DNA of 48,377 nucleotides from an uncultured Prevotellaceae bacterium (GCA_900315455.1 OMZE01000036.1:1-48377), one strand, 5' to 3'; shown: positions 1 to 8,440, numbered from the stretch's first letter. Numbers and translations are program-made. The notes: a model not told the origin generated them from the sequence alone.

Positions 1-1002
1 GCTCAGGATGACCAGGGCCACGCCTATGAGTTCATCAAGGACATGAAACGTGAGAACTGCTTCGACCAGCCCGGCATGGGTAATGGCAACACCGAGGAAA
101 TCTTCCAGGTCCAGTTCATGAACGCCTCAGCATGGAGCATCTCTGGTTCATATAATACTGCGCGTATGTACTCCAACTATATTTCTGTATTCTGGGGTCT
201 TCGTAACGGTGCATCCAACCAGAATGGTGACCGCAACAACACCTATCCCTTCAATCAGGGATGGGGCCAAGGCACACCTTCATGCAATATCTGGGATGAC
301 TGGACAGATGCTGAGAGAACAGGCAATTACACCGACCTCCGCAAGAAGGCTTCTCTCATCGACCTCGACAATGAGTTGGAGAACTATACTTATGAGAAGG
401 ACGACTGTGAGGAGTCGGGTTATTCTGTCAAGAAGTACGCCGAGGTCAACCTTGATGCTTGTGCAGCCAACAACGACACATGGTGGTCAAAGTGTGAGGG
501 TTATACCGGCAGTTCTCTTGACAACAAGATGCAGGGCGACCACTTCGAGGACTTCTACCTCATGCGTTATCCCGACGTGCTCCTGATGCTTACCGAACTT
601 ACCGGCGATGCTTCCTACATGAACCAGGTGCAGGCTCGTGCTGGCGTTCCTCAGACACCTTACTCATTGAAGGCTGTGCAGGACGAGCGCCGCTGGGAGT
701 TCGCATTCGAAGGTCTCCGCTTCAACGACATGCGCCGCTGGACGGGCAACAAGCCTAATGAAGGCTCCTATGCTCCTAAGGCTCTTCAGGCTCAGGCTGG
801 CAAACAGATTGTCTGCCTTGGTGAAAAGTCAAACAAGCGTACGATGGCACACATGACCTGTTCTTGGGCCAAGCGTTATATCGACACTAATGGTTTCTTG
901 GCTAAACCTCAGACTGAAATCACTGTGAAGAATGGAAAACTTACGCAGAATCCAGGTTGGGATGCTGCCAATCCTGAGACACAATATAAGGTTCTTTATT
1001 AA
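1..1002 (+). CDS. SusD/RagB-family outer-membrane lipoprotein, C-terminal part (5' end outside window)
   Basis: The frame is open from base 1, so the start lies upstream; 333 codons are visible. The C-terminal part carries the SusD/RagB signature: the run DHFEDFYLMRYPDVLLMLTE, then a short stretch leading to DERRWEFAFEGLRFNDMRRW, and a final NPGW close to the C-terminus. In this family the protein is a surface lipoprotein that caps a SusC TonB-dependent channel and binds the substrate. The partner SusC should lie just upstream, outside the window. A small lipoprotein gene follows after 21 bases, probably in the same transcript. The substrate cannot be told from this fragment, and no glycoside hydrolase lies next to it on this side. 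Confidence 0.93.
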   Translation, partial: AQDDQGHAYEFIKDMKRENCFDQPGMGNGNTEEIFQVQFMNASAWSISGSYNTARMYSNYISVFWGLRNGASNQNGDRNNTYPFNQGWGQGTPSCNIWDDWTDAERTGNYTDLRKKASLIDLDNELENYTYEKDDCEESGYSVKKYAEVNLDACAANNDTWWSKCEGYTGSSLDNKMQGDHFEDFYLMRYPDVLLMLTELTGDASYMNQVQARAGVPQTPYSLKAVQDERRWEFAFEGLRFNDMRRWTGNKPNEGSYAPKALQAQAGKQIVCLGEKSNKRTMAHMTCSWAKRYIDTNGFLAKPQTEITVKNGKLTQNPGWDAANPETQYKVLY

Positions 1003-1023
1003 TATCATAATTTTGTAATCAAT

Positions 1024-1740
1024 ATGAAAAAGATATTTTTGTTTTTTGCCGCGGTATGTGCTCTTGCTGCTTGTGATCCTACACACGAGGATATCAGCAA
1101 TGCCGGTCACATCACTCTTGATGAGTTGAAGGCAAAGACTACCGTCACTGTCGACAAGGCTGCCAGCGGACAGAATGGTAATGTCATTTCCTGTTCAACT
1201 TCTGCACCTGTCAATGCGAAGTGGGACATTGGAGGAAAGCAATTTGTCGGCAATTTTGCCAAAAAGAAGATGAAACTTGGTGACTACACTGTCACCCTCA
1301 CTGCTCTTTGTGCTGATGGAACTGAACTCGTAGCAGAATATCCTGTATCCTGCAACGAAATCACTGACCCGCTCACCAAGTATACGCTTTGGGAAGGTGA
1401 ATTCACCGTAGGCGGTTGGGACTCCGCTCCTCTGCGCTTCAGCGACAGCGAAGGTCAGAATTTCCCGACTCTCTCCGATGACATCTACTTCGGTCTCAAA
1501 ACCCTCATCGTTGACGTCAAGGATGCCAGCGAAGGTTGCCAGGCACGTATCATGAACGGATGGTGGAGCACTGTCTATGCAGAGAACATTCCACTCTATT
1601 CTGGTATGAAATGGGAGATTCAACTTACCGAGCAGATTGCCAAGGAGTGTGCTAAGGGTAACGGCGGTGAAGGTCGTGACCTCAACCTCTTGATCACCAA
1701 TGGCTCTGCTACCTTTACGAGCGTTTACTATGAGGAATAA
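1024..1740 (+). CDS. Surface lipoprotein downstream of SusD, probable ligand-binding accessory protein
   Basis: This 238-residue protein has a lipoprotein signal peptide with lipobox ALAAC, lipidated at Cys17. The residues after it (DPTHED) are acidic, as in the Bacteroidota lipoprotein export signal, which suggests surface exposure. Residues about 30-115 look like a small PKD- or Ig-like beta domain. The C-terminal half (from LWEGEFTVGGW, through a motif with W and L around IPLYSGMKWEIQLTEQ, to ITNGSATFTSVYYEE) resembles the beta-sandwich modules at the end of SusE/SusF-type proteins. It starts 21 bases after the SusD stop and ends before a hairpin. I infer a role as the extra glycan- or ligand-binding lipoprotein of this SusCD system; the exact ligand is unknown. 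Confidence 0.7.
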   Translation: MKKIFLFFAAVCALAACDPTHEDISNAGHITLDELKAKTTVTVDKAASGQNGNVISCSTSAPVNAKWDIGGKQFVGNFAKKKMKLGDYTVTLTALCADGTELVAEYPVSCNEITDPLTKYTLWEGEFTVGGWDSAPLRFSDSEGQNFPTLSDDIYFGLKTLIVDVKDASEGCQARIMNGWWSTVYAENIPLYSGMKWEIQLTEQIAKECAKGNGGEGRDLNLLITNGSATFTSVYYEE

Positions 1741-1767
1741 TCATTCCTTTAAAGTATAATTAATATT

Positions 1768-1799
1768 GGGCTGACTCCATCAAACGAGTCAGCCCTTTA
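1768..1799 (+). terminator. Intrinsic terminator or attenuator after the SusD-lipoprotein genes
   Basis: A 10-bp perfect stem (GGGCTGACTC at 1768-1777 with GAGTCAGCCC at 1786-1795) has an 8-base loop and is followed by TTTAT. The T run is short, and the next gene starts only about 12 bases later with no clear promoter in between, so partial read-through into the downstream cassette is plausible. Confidence 0.7.
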
Positions 1800-1811
1800 T
1801 GCCTTTTAAGT

Positions 1812-3578
1812 ATGGAAGTGATGAAAAAAGACAAACTTTCCGCGGCTTTTCTGTATGTGAGCCTGCTGGCTTTCATGGCATTTGCCGTTTTTATCTTATC
1901 GATGAACAAAGAGGTGCTCTATACGGCTCATGACCGTTCGGAGTTCATGTTCGGAGCACCCTTCTTCCATACTCTTCTCTCCAAACCCTTTGGCCTGATG
2001 CAGTATGTGGGAGCATGGCTCACACAGTTTTTCTATTATCCTGCCTTGGGGGCAGGTATACTGATGGTCATCTGGATTCTCATATTCTTGGTAGGGAGCA
2101 AGGCCTTCGGGTTGAAGGGGAATATCTCGGCCCTGATGCTCCTGCCAGTCGCTTGTTTGCTCACATCAATCGTTGATTTGGGCTATTGGATTTATATCTT
2201 CTCCGTAAGAGGCTACTGGTTCTCCCAGTCGGTAGGATACCTTGCCATGCTGCTGCTCTTGTGGGCAGCCCGCAGCACACCGCGCAAGTGGCATCTTCTA
2301 TGGTATGTGATTGCCTTTTGCTTCTATCCGGTGCTGGGATGGTTTGCACTGCTTTTCCTTCTCTGTCTGGTGCTTTCAGGGAAACCGTCCTGGCGGGAAT
2401 TGCTGGGCGTCCTCTTGCTTATTTCTACTGCCATCATCTGGCATACTCTACTATATTCAAATCAGAAACTCGAAGACATCACGCTTGCAGGCCTGCCTCG
2501 CTTCGTAACACCACTCGACAGCAGCACCTTCCTCACTATCCCGTTCTGGGTGCTTGGCGCTGTCTCTGTAATCATGGCATGGGGTGGCAGGTATCTGGCC
2601 AAGGCTGGGGCGAAGGTCAAGTTTTTCGTTCCGGTACTGTGTGCTGCTGCAGGCGTCATTTTTGCCTTGTCGTTCATGTTCCACGACAGGAATTACATCG
2701 ACGAGATGCGCATGGTGCGTCTAGCCGAAGACAACAACTGGAAGGAGGTTCTTTTTGTGGCAGAAGAGAACAAACGCCCCTCCCACACCATGGTCATGCT
2801 CAAGAATATTGCCTTGATGAATGAAGGGGGACTGCTCGAGCGTTCCTTCAAGATAGGCAACCATGGTGTCGATGTCTCCAACCCCGACTCGCTTCACATC
2901 GGATTGCTCAACATTGCCTCTCCTTTGGTGTATTATAACTACGGCAAGATGAATTATGCCATCCGCCTGTGTTATGAGAATGCCGTAGCCACCGGATTCT
3001 CGCCATTCTACATGAAGATGATTTCACGCTGTGCCAGTGCTACTGGAGAAGAGAAACTGGTCGAACGATATACCACCCTGCTGCATCACAATATGTTCTA
3101 TGCCAATTGGCAACCTGCCCCAATTACGAAAACGGTAAGCGAACTGCAAAAATCCTTCGTGGATGAAATCAATGGTGTCGACAACAACTCCGAACAGTAT
3201 ATTATCGATAACTTCAGCCTTGCGTCCGACTCTGTCAGCCAGGCGGTTTCAGAGCAGGCTTTGTTCTATTCCATGATACGCCGCGACTCAGGCCGGTTCT
3301 GGGCATCGTTGCGCAGATATGTGAAGTTGCACCTCAATGGGGCATTTCCTCTGCATGCCCAGGAGGCATACATCATGTTCATGGACAAGGCTCCGGAAGA
3401 GAAAAAGATAATGCTCCCGGTCGAACAGGCTGTTTTCGACCGCTACAAACAGTTCTGGCAGGCGCTGGAAAGTAAGGTAAAGCCTGGCGTGGATCTTCAA
3501 ACGGTAGGTGAAGAAATGCGTGACGAATGGGGAGATACCTATTGGTGGTACAACATCTTCGGAATGAATGCCCATTAA
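1812..3578 (+). CDS. Multi-pass membrane protein, DUF6057-like, with C-terminal helical domain (cassette unit 1)
   Basis: This 588-residue protein has about nine to ten hydrophobic segments between residues 10 and 295, then a soluble helix-rich half (about 300-588) that resembles TPR-like repeats. After the first segment comes a conserved block with FMFGAPFFHTLL and LTQFFYYPALGAG; the second copy of the unit has the matching LTQ/CTQFF-Y---GA pattern. From memory this is the Bacteroidota DUF6057 family, with no known function. ATG at 1812 or the in-frame ATG at 1821 (preceded by GGAAG) could be the start. It is the first gene of a four-gene cassette, 37 bases ahead of the CxxCH propeller lipoprotein. 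The inferred job is an inner-membrane partner of that lipoprotein; this is context only. Confidence 0.8.
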   Translation: MEVMKKDKLSAAFLYVSLLAFMAFAVFILSMNKEVLYTAHDRSEFMFGAPFFHTLLSKPFGLMQYVGAWLTQFFYYPALGAGILMVIWILIFLVGSKAFGLKGNISALMLLPVACLLTSIVDLGYWIYIFSVRGYWFSQSVGYLAMLLLLWAARSTPRKWHLLWYVIAFCFYPVLGWFALLFLLCLVLSGKPSWRELLGVLLLISTAIIWHTLLYSNQKLEDITLAGLPRFVTPLDSSTFLTIPFWVLGAVSVIMAWGGRYLAKAGAKVKFFVPVLCAAAGVIFALSFMFHDRNYIDEMRMVRLAEDNNWKEVLFVAEENKRPSHTMVMLKNIALMNEGGLLERSFKIGNHGVDVSNPDSLHIGLLNIASPLVYYNYGKMNYAIRLCYENAVATGFSPFYMKMISRCASATGEEKLVERYTTLLHHNMFYANWQPAPITKTVSELQKSFVDEINGVDNNSEQYIIDNFSLASDSVSQAVSEQALFYSMIRRDSGRFWASLRRYVKLHLNGAFPLHAQEAYIMFMDKAPEEKKIMLPVEQAVFDRYKQFWQALESKVKPGVDLQTVGEEMRDEWGDTYWWYNIFGMNAH

Positions 3579-3615
3579 CGTACTTGTCGGAATTGAAAAC
3601 GAAAAGCAATAAACA

Positions 3616-5124
3616 ATGAAAATACATATCCGCCCCTGTTTAATGTTGCTGGCAACCGCCTTGCTGCTCATGGCATCGTGTGCGCACCACCCCGATGTTC
3701 CCTCTTCAAGCAGCGAGGCAAAAGGCCTGCCTGCCATTTTCCCCGATTATTGCAATGTCACCGTGCCTTGCAACATCGCACCGCTCAACTTCATGCTCCC
3801 CGCCGACCAGTATGAAGAGTGTGTGGCACGGCTTACCACGCCCGATGGCGGGCAGCAGACCTATGGCAATGGCGTGAAGGTGCAGATACCTAAGTCGGAA
3901 TGGCACGACATGCTCAATGCCTCCAAGGGCAAGAGCATCAAGGTGGAAGTTTGGGGGAAGAAAGATGACGGATGGTTGTCGTTCAGTCCGTTTGAGATAC
4001 GTGTGGCAGAAGAGCCTATCGACGAATATGTGTCGTATCGCCTCATCGAACCGTCGTATATCGTTTACGACTACATGGAAATATCACAGCGCGACATCAC
4101 CTCGTTCGCCGAGACTCAGATTTTCAACAACAAAGTCAGTTGCGACAACCCCCAAGGGCAGTGCATCAACTGCCATAGTTATCAGAACTACAAGACCGAC
4201 AACATGCTGTTTCATGCGCGTGTGACTCGAGGAGGCACCGTGATTGTGAACGACGGGAAAGTATCGAAAGTGGATTTGAAACGCGACTATACCATCTCTC
4301 CGGGAGTCTATCCGGCATGGCATCCTACCGCCAAACTGGTAGCCTTTTCCACCAACCAGACTCACCAGGTGTTCCATACAGCACATCCCAACAAAGTGGA
4401 GGTGTTCGATACGGCCAGCGACATGATTCTCTATGATGTGGAGGCCGATTCTGTGAGTATCATCAGCAACGATTCCACACTTCTGGAGGTGTTCCCCACC
4501 TGGTCGCCCGATGGCAAATATCTCTATTATTGTAAGTCTGTCCCCCTCCCCGAAGAGTTGCGCGACAAGGATATCAGTTACACTTTCCAGAAAATCCAAT
4601 ACAACATCTACCGCCGTTCGTTCGACCTGGCATCACGCCACTTTGGTGAAGAGGAACTGGTGTATGATGCGGCATCGTCTAACAAGAGTGCCACCTTGCC
4701 ACGCATCAGTCCCGACGGGCGGTATCTGCTCTTCGCTTTGGGACAGTATGGCTGTTTCCATATCTGGCATCATGATGCCGACATCGTCTGCCTACCGCTC
4801 CACCTTGGTGCGGGCACCGACCAGGCACAAGAGTCTCCATCGCCGCTCGACCTTTCCCGCCTCAACAGCGCAGGTTTTGCAGAGAGTTATCCCACATGGT
4901 CGAGCAACGGACATTGGATAATGTGTGCCAGCCGACGGGTGGATGGCAACTTCAGTCGTGTCTATATTTCCTATTTCAATAACGGGAAAGCAGAAAAGGC
5001 CTTCCTCTTGCCACAGGAAGATCCCGAGCAAAACACGCTCCGCCTGAAGAGTTACAACCGTCCTGAGTTCATGGTCGAGCCAGTCGGTATCAGCGTTGAT
5101 GAATTTAGCAAGGCATTCAAATGA
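3616..5124 (+). CDS. Lipoprotein with CxxCH haem-type motif and TolB-like beta-propeller (cassette unit 1)
   Basis: This 502-residue protein has a lipobox (LMASC, lipid Cys22). Residues about 36-165 form a paralogue-conserved N-terminal region starting GLPAIFPDY. A c-type cytochrome-like motif CINCH sits at residues 183-187, with a conserved Met197 and His200 ten and thirteen residues later. Residues about 225-490 contain propeller-type repeats: YPAWHPTAKLVAFSTN, FPTWSPDGKYLYYC, LPRISPDGRYLLFA and YPTWSSNGHWIMCAS, as in TolB/PD40/WD40-like proteins. The stop overlaps the next start in ATGA, so translation is coupled. In known families CxxCH binds haem covalently, which would need a periplasmic cytochrome-maturation system; whether that happens here is inference. 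The function is unknown. Confidence 0.85.
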   Translation: MKIHIRPCLMLLATALLLMASCAHHPDVPSSSSEAKGLPAIFPDYCNVTVPCNIAPLNFMLPADQYEECVARLTTPDGGQQTYGNGVKVQIPKSEWHDMLNASKGKSIKVEVWGKKDDGWLSFSPFEIRVAEEPIDEYVSYRLIEPSYIVYDYMEISQRDITSFAETQIFNNKVSCDNPQGQCINCHSYQNYKTDNMLFHARVTRGGTVIVNDGKVSKVDLKRDYTISPGVYPAWHPTAKLVAFSTNQTHQVFHTAHPNKVEVFDTASDMILYDVEADSVSIISNDSTLLEVFPTWSPDGKYLYYCKSVPLPEELRDKDISYTFQKIQYNIYRRSFDLASRHFGEEELVYDAASSNKSATLPRISPDGRYLLFALGQYGCFHIWHHDADIVCLPLHLGAGTDQAQESPSPLDLSRLNSAGFAESYPTWSSNGHWIMCASRRVDGNFSRVYISYFNNGKAEKAFLLPQEDPEQNTLRLKSYNRPEFMVEPVGISVDEFSKAFK

Positions 5125-6719
5125 AGTACATTAAAAGTATATGCACGCTCCTCTTCGGTGTGGCTGTCCTGATCTTTTTCGGACTGGCATATCCGCATCA
5201 TCTGCATTATCAGGAGCAGTTTCAACTTTTCCTCTTCGACAGCACCTATGTGTGGGATGTTGTCAAGTTGCCGGGGGGCGTGGCCGACCTGCTGGGGCGG
5301 TTCTGCACGCAGTTTTTCCTTTATGCTTGGGTGGGAGCGCTTATCATTGCTGTCCTGCTTACGGCAGTGCAACTCTTGACACTACGCCTGGCCAGTTGGG
5401 GGAGGCTCTATGCCCTGAGTTTCGTGCCTTCGTTCTTGCTCTGGCTCTTCCTGCTCGACGAGAATGCCCTGCTGGGTGGTGTATGGGCTGTCTTGCTCAC
5501 ACTCCTCGCTTCATGGGCCTTCGACGCATTGCCCCGTAAGGGTTGGCTGCGGCATGTGTTGCTCATTGTGGCCATCCCTGTCCTCTATTGGATTGCGGGG
5601 CCTGTTTGCCTGGTGTTCTTCCTCCTGCAGGCACCGCACCTCAAACGCACTCAGCAGGTTTCCCTTGCCAAAAATGCTCTATGGTATTATGGGGTGTTCG
5701 TGCTTCTGGTTGTCATGCTTGTTGTCCTGGCATTTTTCATCCCTGTGCCATCCAGTAAATTATGGACAGGCATCCATTACCATCGCTACCCCACAGCAGT
5801 ACCGGTCCTGCTCTGGGCAGCGGCATTGTCGGTCTTCGTCTTAGTACTCATTGCCCGAATCTTCAACCCTCAACCCTCAAACATCGTGCAAGCCGAGCGC
5901 AAAGGAATTGATTCCAATGGCCGAGGTACCGCCGATGTTCATCATGCGAAGCATGATAAATCTCAAACCCTACATCTCCTCTTTTTCCTGCTGGTGGCTG
6001 TGGTAATGGGGACCCTCGTCTGGAAAAACAGCAATTTCAAGGCCGAAAAGGTGATGAAATATGATTTTATGGCGCGTTACCAGCAATGGAACCGCATACT
6101 TGAAACTATCAACACCGAAAAACCAAACAACCAAATCGGGGTGACCGTGCAGAATCTTGCATTGGGTATGAGGGGCTTGCTCACGAAGCATTTGTTCGAT
6201 TATAACCAAAACGGACTCTTGGGGCTTTTGCCCGATATAGGGACGGATGCTACCAGTCCGCTGCCTACTGCCGAGGCTTTCTATCAGTTGGGAATGACGG
6301 CTGTTGCACAACGAACGGTTTTCGAGGCACAGGAGGCGATTCTCGACTTCCAGAAAAGCGGCAGATGCTACCAGAGACTGGCACAGACCAACCTGATTCT
6401 CGGCAACTACAAAGTGGCACGAAAATATCTCACGGCACTGCAGAAAACACTTTTCTATCGTGAATGGGCAAATGAGACACTGCCGCTGTTGGGCGATGAA
6501 AAAACAATAGCAAAGCATCCCGAATACGGACGCTTGCGTCAAGTGGCGTATAAAGAAAACTTCTTCTTCGGCGACCATGTCACCTCTGAGATGCTCCTGA
6601 ACCTCTTCCTCAGCAACACCGACAATCACTTGGCTTATGAATACCTGAACGCCTACTATATGCTGACGGGCGACCGTGAAAACTATACTAAATTACAACT
6701 TCAATACCCAGAGCAATGA
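5121..6719 (+). CDS. Multi-pass membrane protein, DUF6057-like (cassette unit 2)
   Basis: This 532-residue paralogue of the first membrane protein overlaps the preceding stop by four bases (ATGA) and ends in the same kind of overlap with the next gene. It has about eight to nine membrane segments in residues 8-305 and a helical, TPR-like soluble half (about 310-532, with repeats such as AEAFYQLGMTAVAQRTVFEAQEAIL). The N-terminal block FQLFLFDSTYVW through FCTQFFLYAWVGA matches the family pattern. Residues about 247-284 form an odd hydrophilic linker between two membrane segments, encoded by DNA that looks like an intergenic repeat (tandem CAACCCT heptamers and a 7-bp hairpin). The function is unknown; the strict pairing with a CxxCH lipoprotein suggests the two proteins work together. 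Confidence 0.8.
   Translation: MKYIKSICTLLFGVAVLIFFGLAYPHHLHYQEQFQLFLFDSTYVWDVVKLPGGVADLLGRFCTQFFLYAWVGALIIAVLLTAVQLLTLRLASWGRLYALSFVPSFLLWLFLLDENALLGGVWAVLLTLLASWAFDALPRKGWLRHVLLIVAIPVLYWIAGPVCLVFFLLQAPHLKRTQQVSLAKNALWYYGVFVLLVVMLVVLAFFIPVPSSKLWTGIHYHRYPTAVPVLLWAAALSVFVLVLIARIFNPQPSNIVQAERKGIDSNGRGTADVHHAKHDKSQTLHLLFFLLVAVVMGTLVWKNSNFKAEKVMKYDFMARYQQWNRILETINTEKPNNQIGVTVQNLALGMRGLLTKHLFDYNQNGLLGLLPDIGTDATSPLPTAEAFYQLGMTAVAQRTVFEAQEAILDFQKSGRCYQRLAQTNLILGNYKVARKYLTALQKTLFYREWANETLPLLGDEKTIAKHPEYGRLRQVAYKENFFFGDHVTSEMLLNLFLSNTDNHLAYEYLNAYYMLTGDRENYTKLQLQYPEQ
5861..5975 (+). repeat. Repeat-like DNA inside a coding region
   Basis: The segment starts with two CAACCCT heptamers and a third degenerate copy (about 5863-5884), and ends with a 7-bp perfect hairpin ATCATGC-GAA-GCATGAT at 5941-5957. 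It stays in frame and encodes the hydrophilic linker between two membrane segments. Heptamer arrays and 3-base-loop hairpins are otherwise intergenic in this window. Confidence 0.5.
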
Positions 6720-8203
6720 AAAAGGTGCTGTATACACATATATTGATAGGTTTGATAGGATTGATGGGGGTAGTGGGGTGCACCTCCGAAACGGTAGGCG
6801 ATGCCAAGCAGGAGAAAGGGTTGCCCAATATTTATCCCGACTACGTCGGGGTTACTATACCCGTGAATATCGCTCCGCTCTGCTTTGGCATGGACGATGA
6901 GGAGGCTTTGCTTGTCGATGCTGTTGTCACCGACAGCCACGGAAACAACCTGCACAGCCAGGGTGAGGAGGCGGTCGACTTCGATATCGATGACTGGCAT
7001 GCATTGCTCGCTCAAAACCGTGGCGACTCGCTCAGCATTACCGTTTCGGCCAAATATGCTGATGGCTGGCACTCTTATCGGCCTTTCTCTATCTACGTCA
7101 GCAACGACAGCATCGACTATGGTATCTGCTACCGTCTTATCGCACCGGGCCATGAGGTGTGGAGCAAAATGGGCATTTATGAGCGCGACCTCTCCTCGTT
7201 CGACGAACGTCCGTTGATTGAGAATACTCAGTTCGAAGGGTGTGTCAACTGCCATAGTTTCAACCGCGGCAATCCCGCGGATATGAGCCTTCATATCCGT
7301 GGACCTCATGGCGCCACACTGCTGCGACAGAACGATGGGCCTTTCACCGCTTACAACACCAAGACCGAACAAACGCTCGGCCTATGTGTCTATCCTTACT
7401 GGCATCCTTCGGGCAAATATGTAGCCTATTCCACTAACGTCACCAAACAGACATTCCACAGCGCTCATCCCAACCGTATCGAGGTCTTCGACGACGCATC
7501 CGACCTTCAGGTCTACGACGTCGAGAAAAATGAGTTGATTCTTTCGCCATTGCTCAAGCAAGACTCCATCTATGAGACCTTTCCCGTCTTTTCTGCCAAT
7601 GGACGTTCGCTCTATTTCTGCGCTGCCAGCGCCCTCCCCGAGGGTAATCATCAGATTGACTCTATCCGGTATAATCTCTGCCGTATAGATTTCGACCCGG
7701 CAACGGGAAAGTTGGGCAGCACTATAGAGACCGTCATCGATGCTGTGGCGCAGCACAAGTCGGTGTCCTTCCCTCGTCCCTCCTACGACGGACGGTTCCT
7801 GTGCTACACGCTCTCCGACTACGGACAGTTCAGTATCTGGCATCATGAGGCCGACCTCTACCTGCTCAACCTCTCTACAGGAGAGAGCCAGGTCATGGCA
7901 AAGGCCAATTCTGATGATACGGAGTCGTTCCACAACTGGAGTTCCAACTCGCGCTGGATGGTGCTTAGTTCCCGACGCGACGACGGGCTTTTCACTCGGC
8001 CTTATTTCTGCCATGTCGATGCCAATGGTGTGGTGAGCAAGGCATTCATGCTGCCGCAGCGAAATCCGCGGCGGTTCTATCGCGAAAGGTTCCTCTCCTT
8101 CAATGTTCCCGATTTCATCATTGCCCCCACCCACTTCGATGGCCATCAAGCCAGCCGACTCATCAATGATGAATACCGCAAGGACTTTGGCGTGCGCCAA
8201 TAA
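6716..8203 (+). CDS. Lipoprotein with CxxCH haem-type motif and TolB-like beta-propeller (cassette unit 2)
   Basis: This 495-residue paralogue of the 3616-5124 product has a lipobox ending VVGC (lipid Cys22). The N-terminal block GLPNIYPDYVGVTIPVNIAP mirrors that of copy 1. The motif CVNCH is at residues 176-180, with Met190 and His193 at exactly the same spacing as in copy 1. Propeller repeats include YPYWHPSGKYVAYSTN, FPVFSANGRSLYFC and FPRPSYDGRFLCYT. The block FHSAHPNRIEVFDDASD is nearly the same as in copy 1. It is the last gene of the cassette, with its start overlapping the preceding stop in ATGA. Retention of the Cys, His and Met pattern in both copies argues that these residues matter. 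The function is unknown. Confidence 0.85.
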   Translation: MKKVLYTHILIGLIGLMGVVGCTSETVGDAKQEKGLPNIYPDYVGVTIPVNIAPLCFGMDDEEALLVDAVVTDSHGNNLHSQGEEAVDFDIDDWHALLAQNRGDSLSITVSAKYADGWHSYRPFSIYVSNDSIDYGICYRLIAPGHEVWSKMGIYERDLSSFDERPLIENTQFEGCVNCHSFNRGNPADMSLHIRGPHGATLLRQNDGPFTAYNTKTEQTLGLCVYPYWHPSGKYVAYSTNVTKQTFHSAHPNRIEVFDDASDLQVYDVEKNELILSPLLKQDSIYETFPVFSANGRSLYFCAASALPEGNHQIDSIRYNLCRIDFDPATGKLGSTIETVIDAVAQHKSVSFPRPSYDGRFLCYTLSDYGQFSIWHHEADLYLLNLSTGESQVMAKANSDDTESFHNWSSNSRWMVLSSRRDDGLFTRPYFCHVDANGVVSKAFMLPQRNPRRFYRERFLSFNVPDFIIAPTHFDGHQASRLINDEYRKDFGVRQ

Positions 8204-8232
8204 CCCCTGACTCTCAGTCTCCAGGTCCCCTA

Positions 8233-8283
8233 AGGCCTCTAAAGTCTCTACCTCCTAGGAGGCCTCCAAAGTCTCTGCCTCCC
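8233..8283. repeat. Two imperfect 24-base direct repeats
   Basis: Copy 1 spans 8233-8256 and copy 2 spans 8260-8283, with 21 of 24 bases the same (both contain AGGCCT, AAAGTCTCT and CCTCC). CCCCTAAGG occurs on both sides, at about 8227 and 8281. A minus-strand frame through it reads as Gly-Arg-rich repeats and is not a gene. Confidence 0.65.
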
Positions 8284-8326
8284 CTAAGGCTTGGGCAGGA
8301 TAAATCGTTTTTGAAAAAATATCTGT

Positions 8327-8362
8327 TTTTTATCCAATTTATTTTTGCGGATTGGATAAAAA
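8327..8362. promoter_or_regulatory. 12-bp perfect inverted repeat, likely operator
   Basis: TTTTTATCCAAT at 8327-8338 and its exact reverse complement ATTGGATAAAAA at 8351-8362 flank a 12-base spacer that contains the TTTG -33 box. A dimeric regulator bound here would overlap the promoter. Confidence 0.6.
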
Positions 8363-8374
8363 GTGTTATATTCG
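8344..8374 (+). promoter_or_regulatory. Bacteroidota-type promoter ahead of the tnaA leader
   Basis: TTTG at 8344-8347, a 19-base spacer and TATATTCG at 8367-8374 fit TTTG-N19-TAnnTTTG with one change in the -7 box. Transcription would start near 8381, about 400 bases before tnaA. No better promoter was seen closer to tnaA. Confidence 0.6.
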
Positions 8375-8440
8375 CAACCAGAAGCAAAAAGGGATAAAAG
8401 CCCTCTACGCCAACCAAAGTTAAACTTACTACACTATTGA

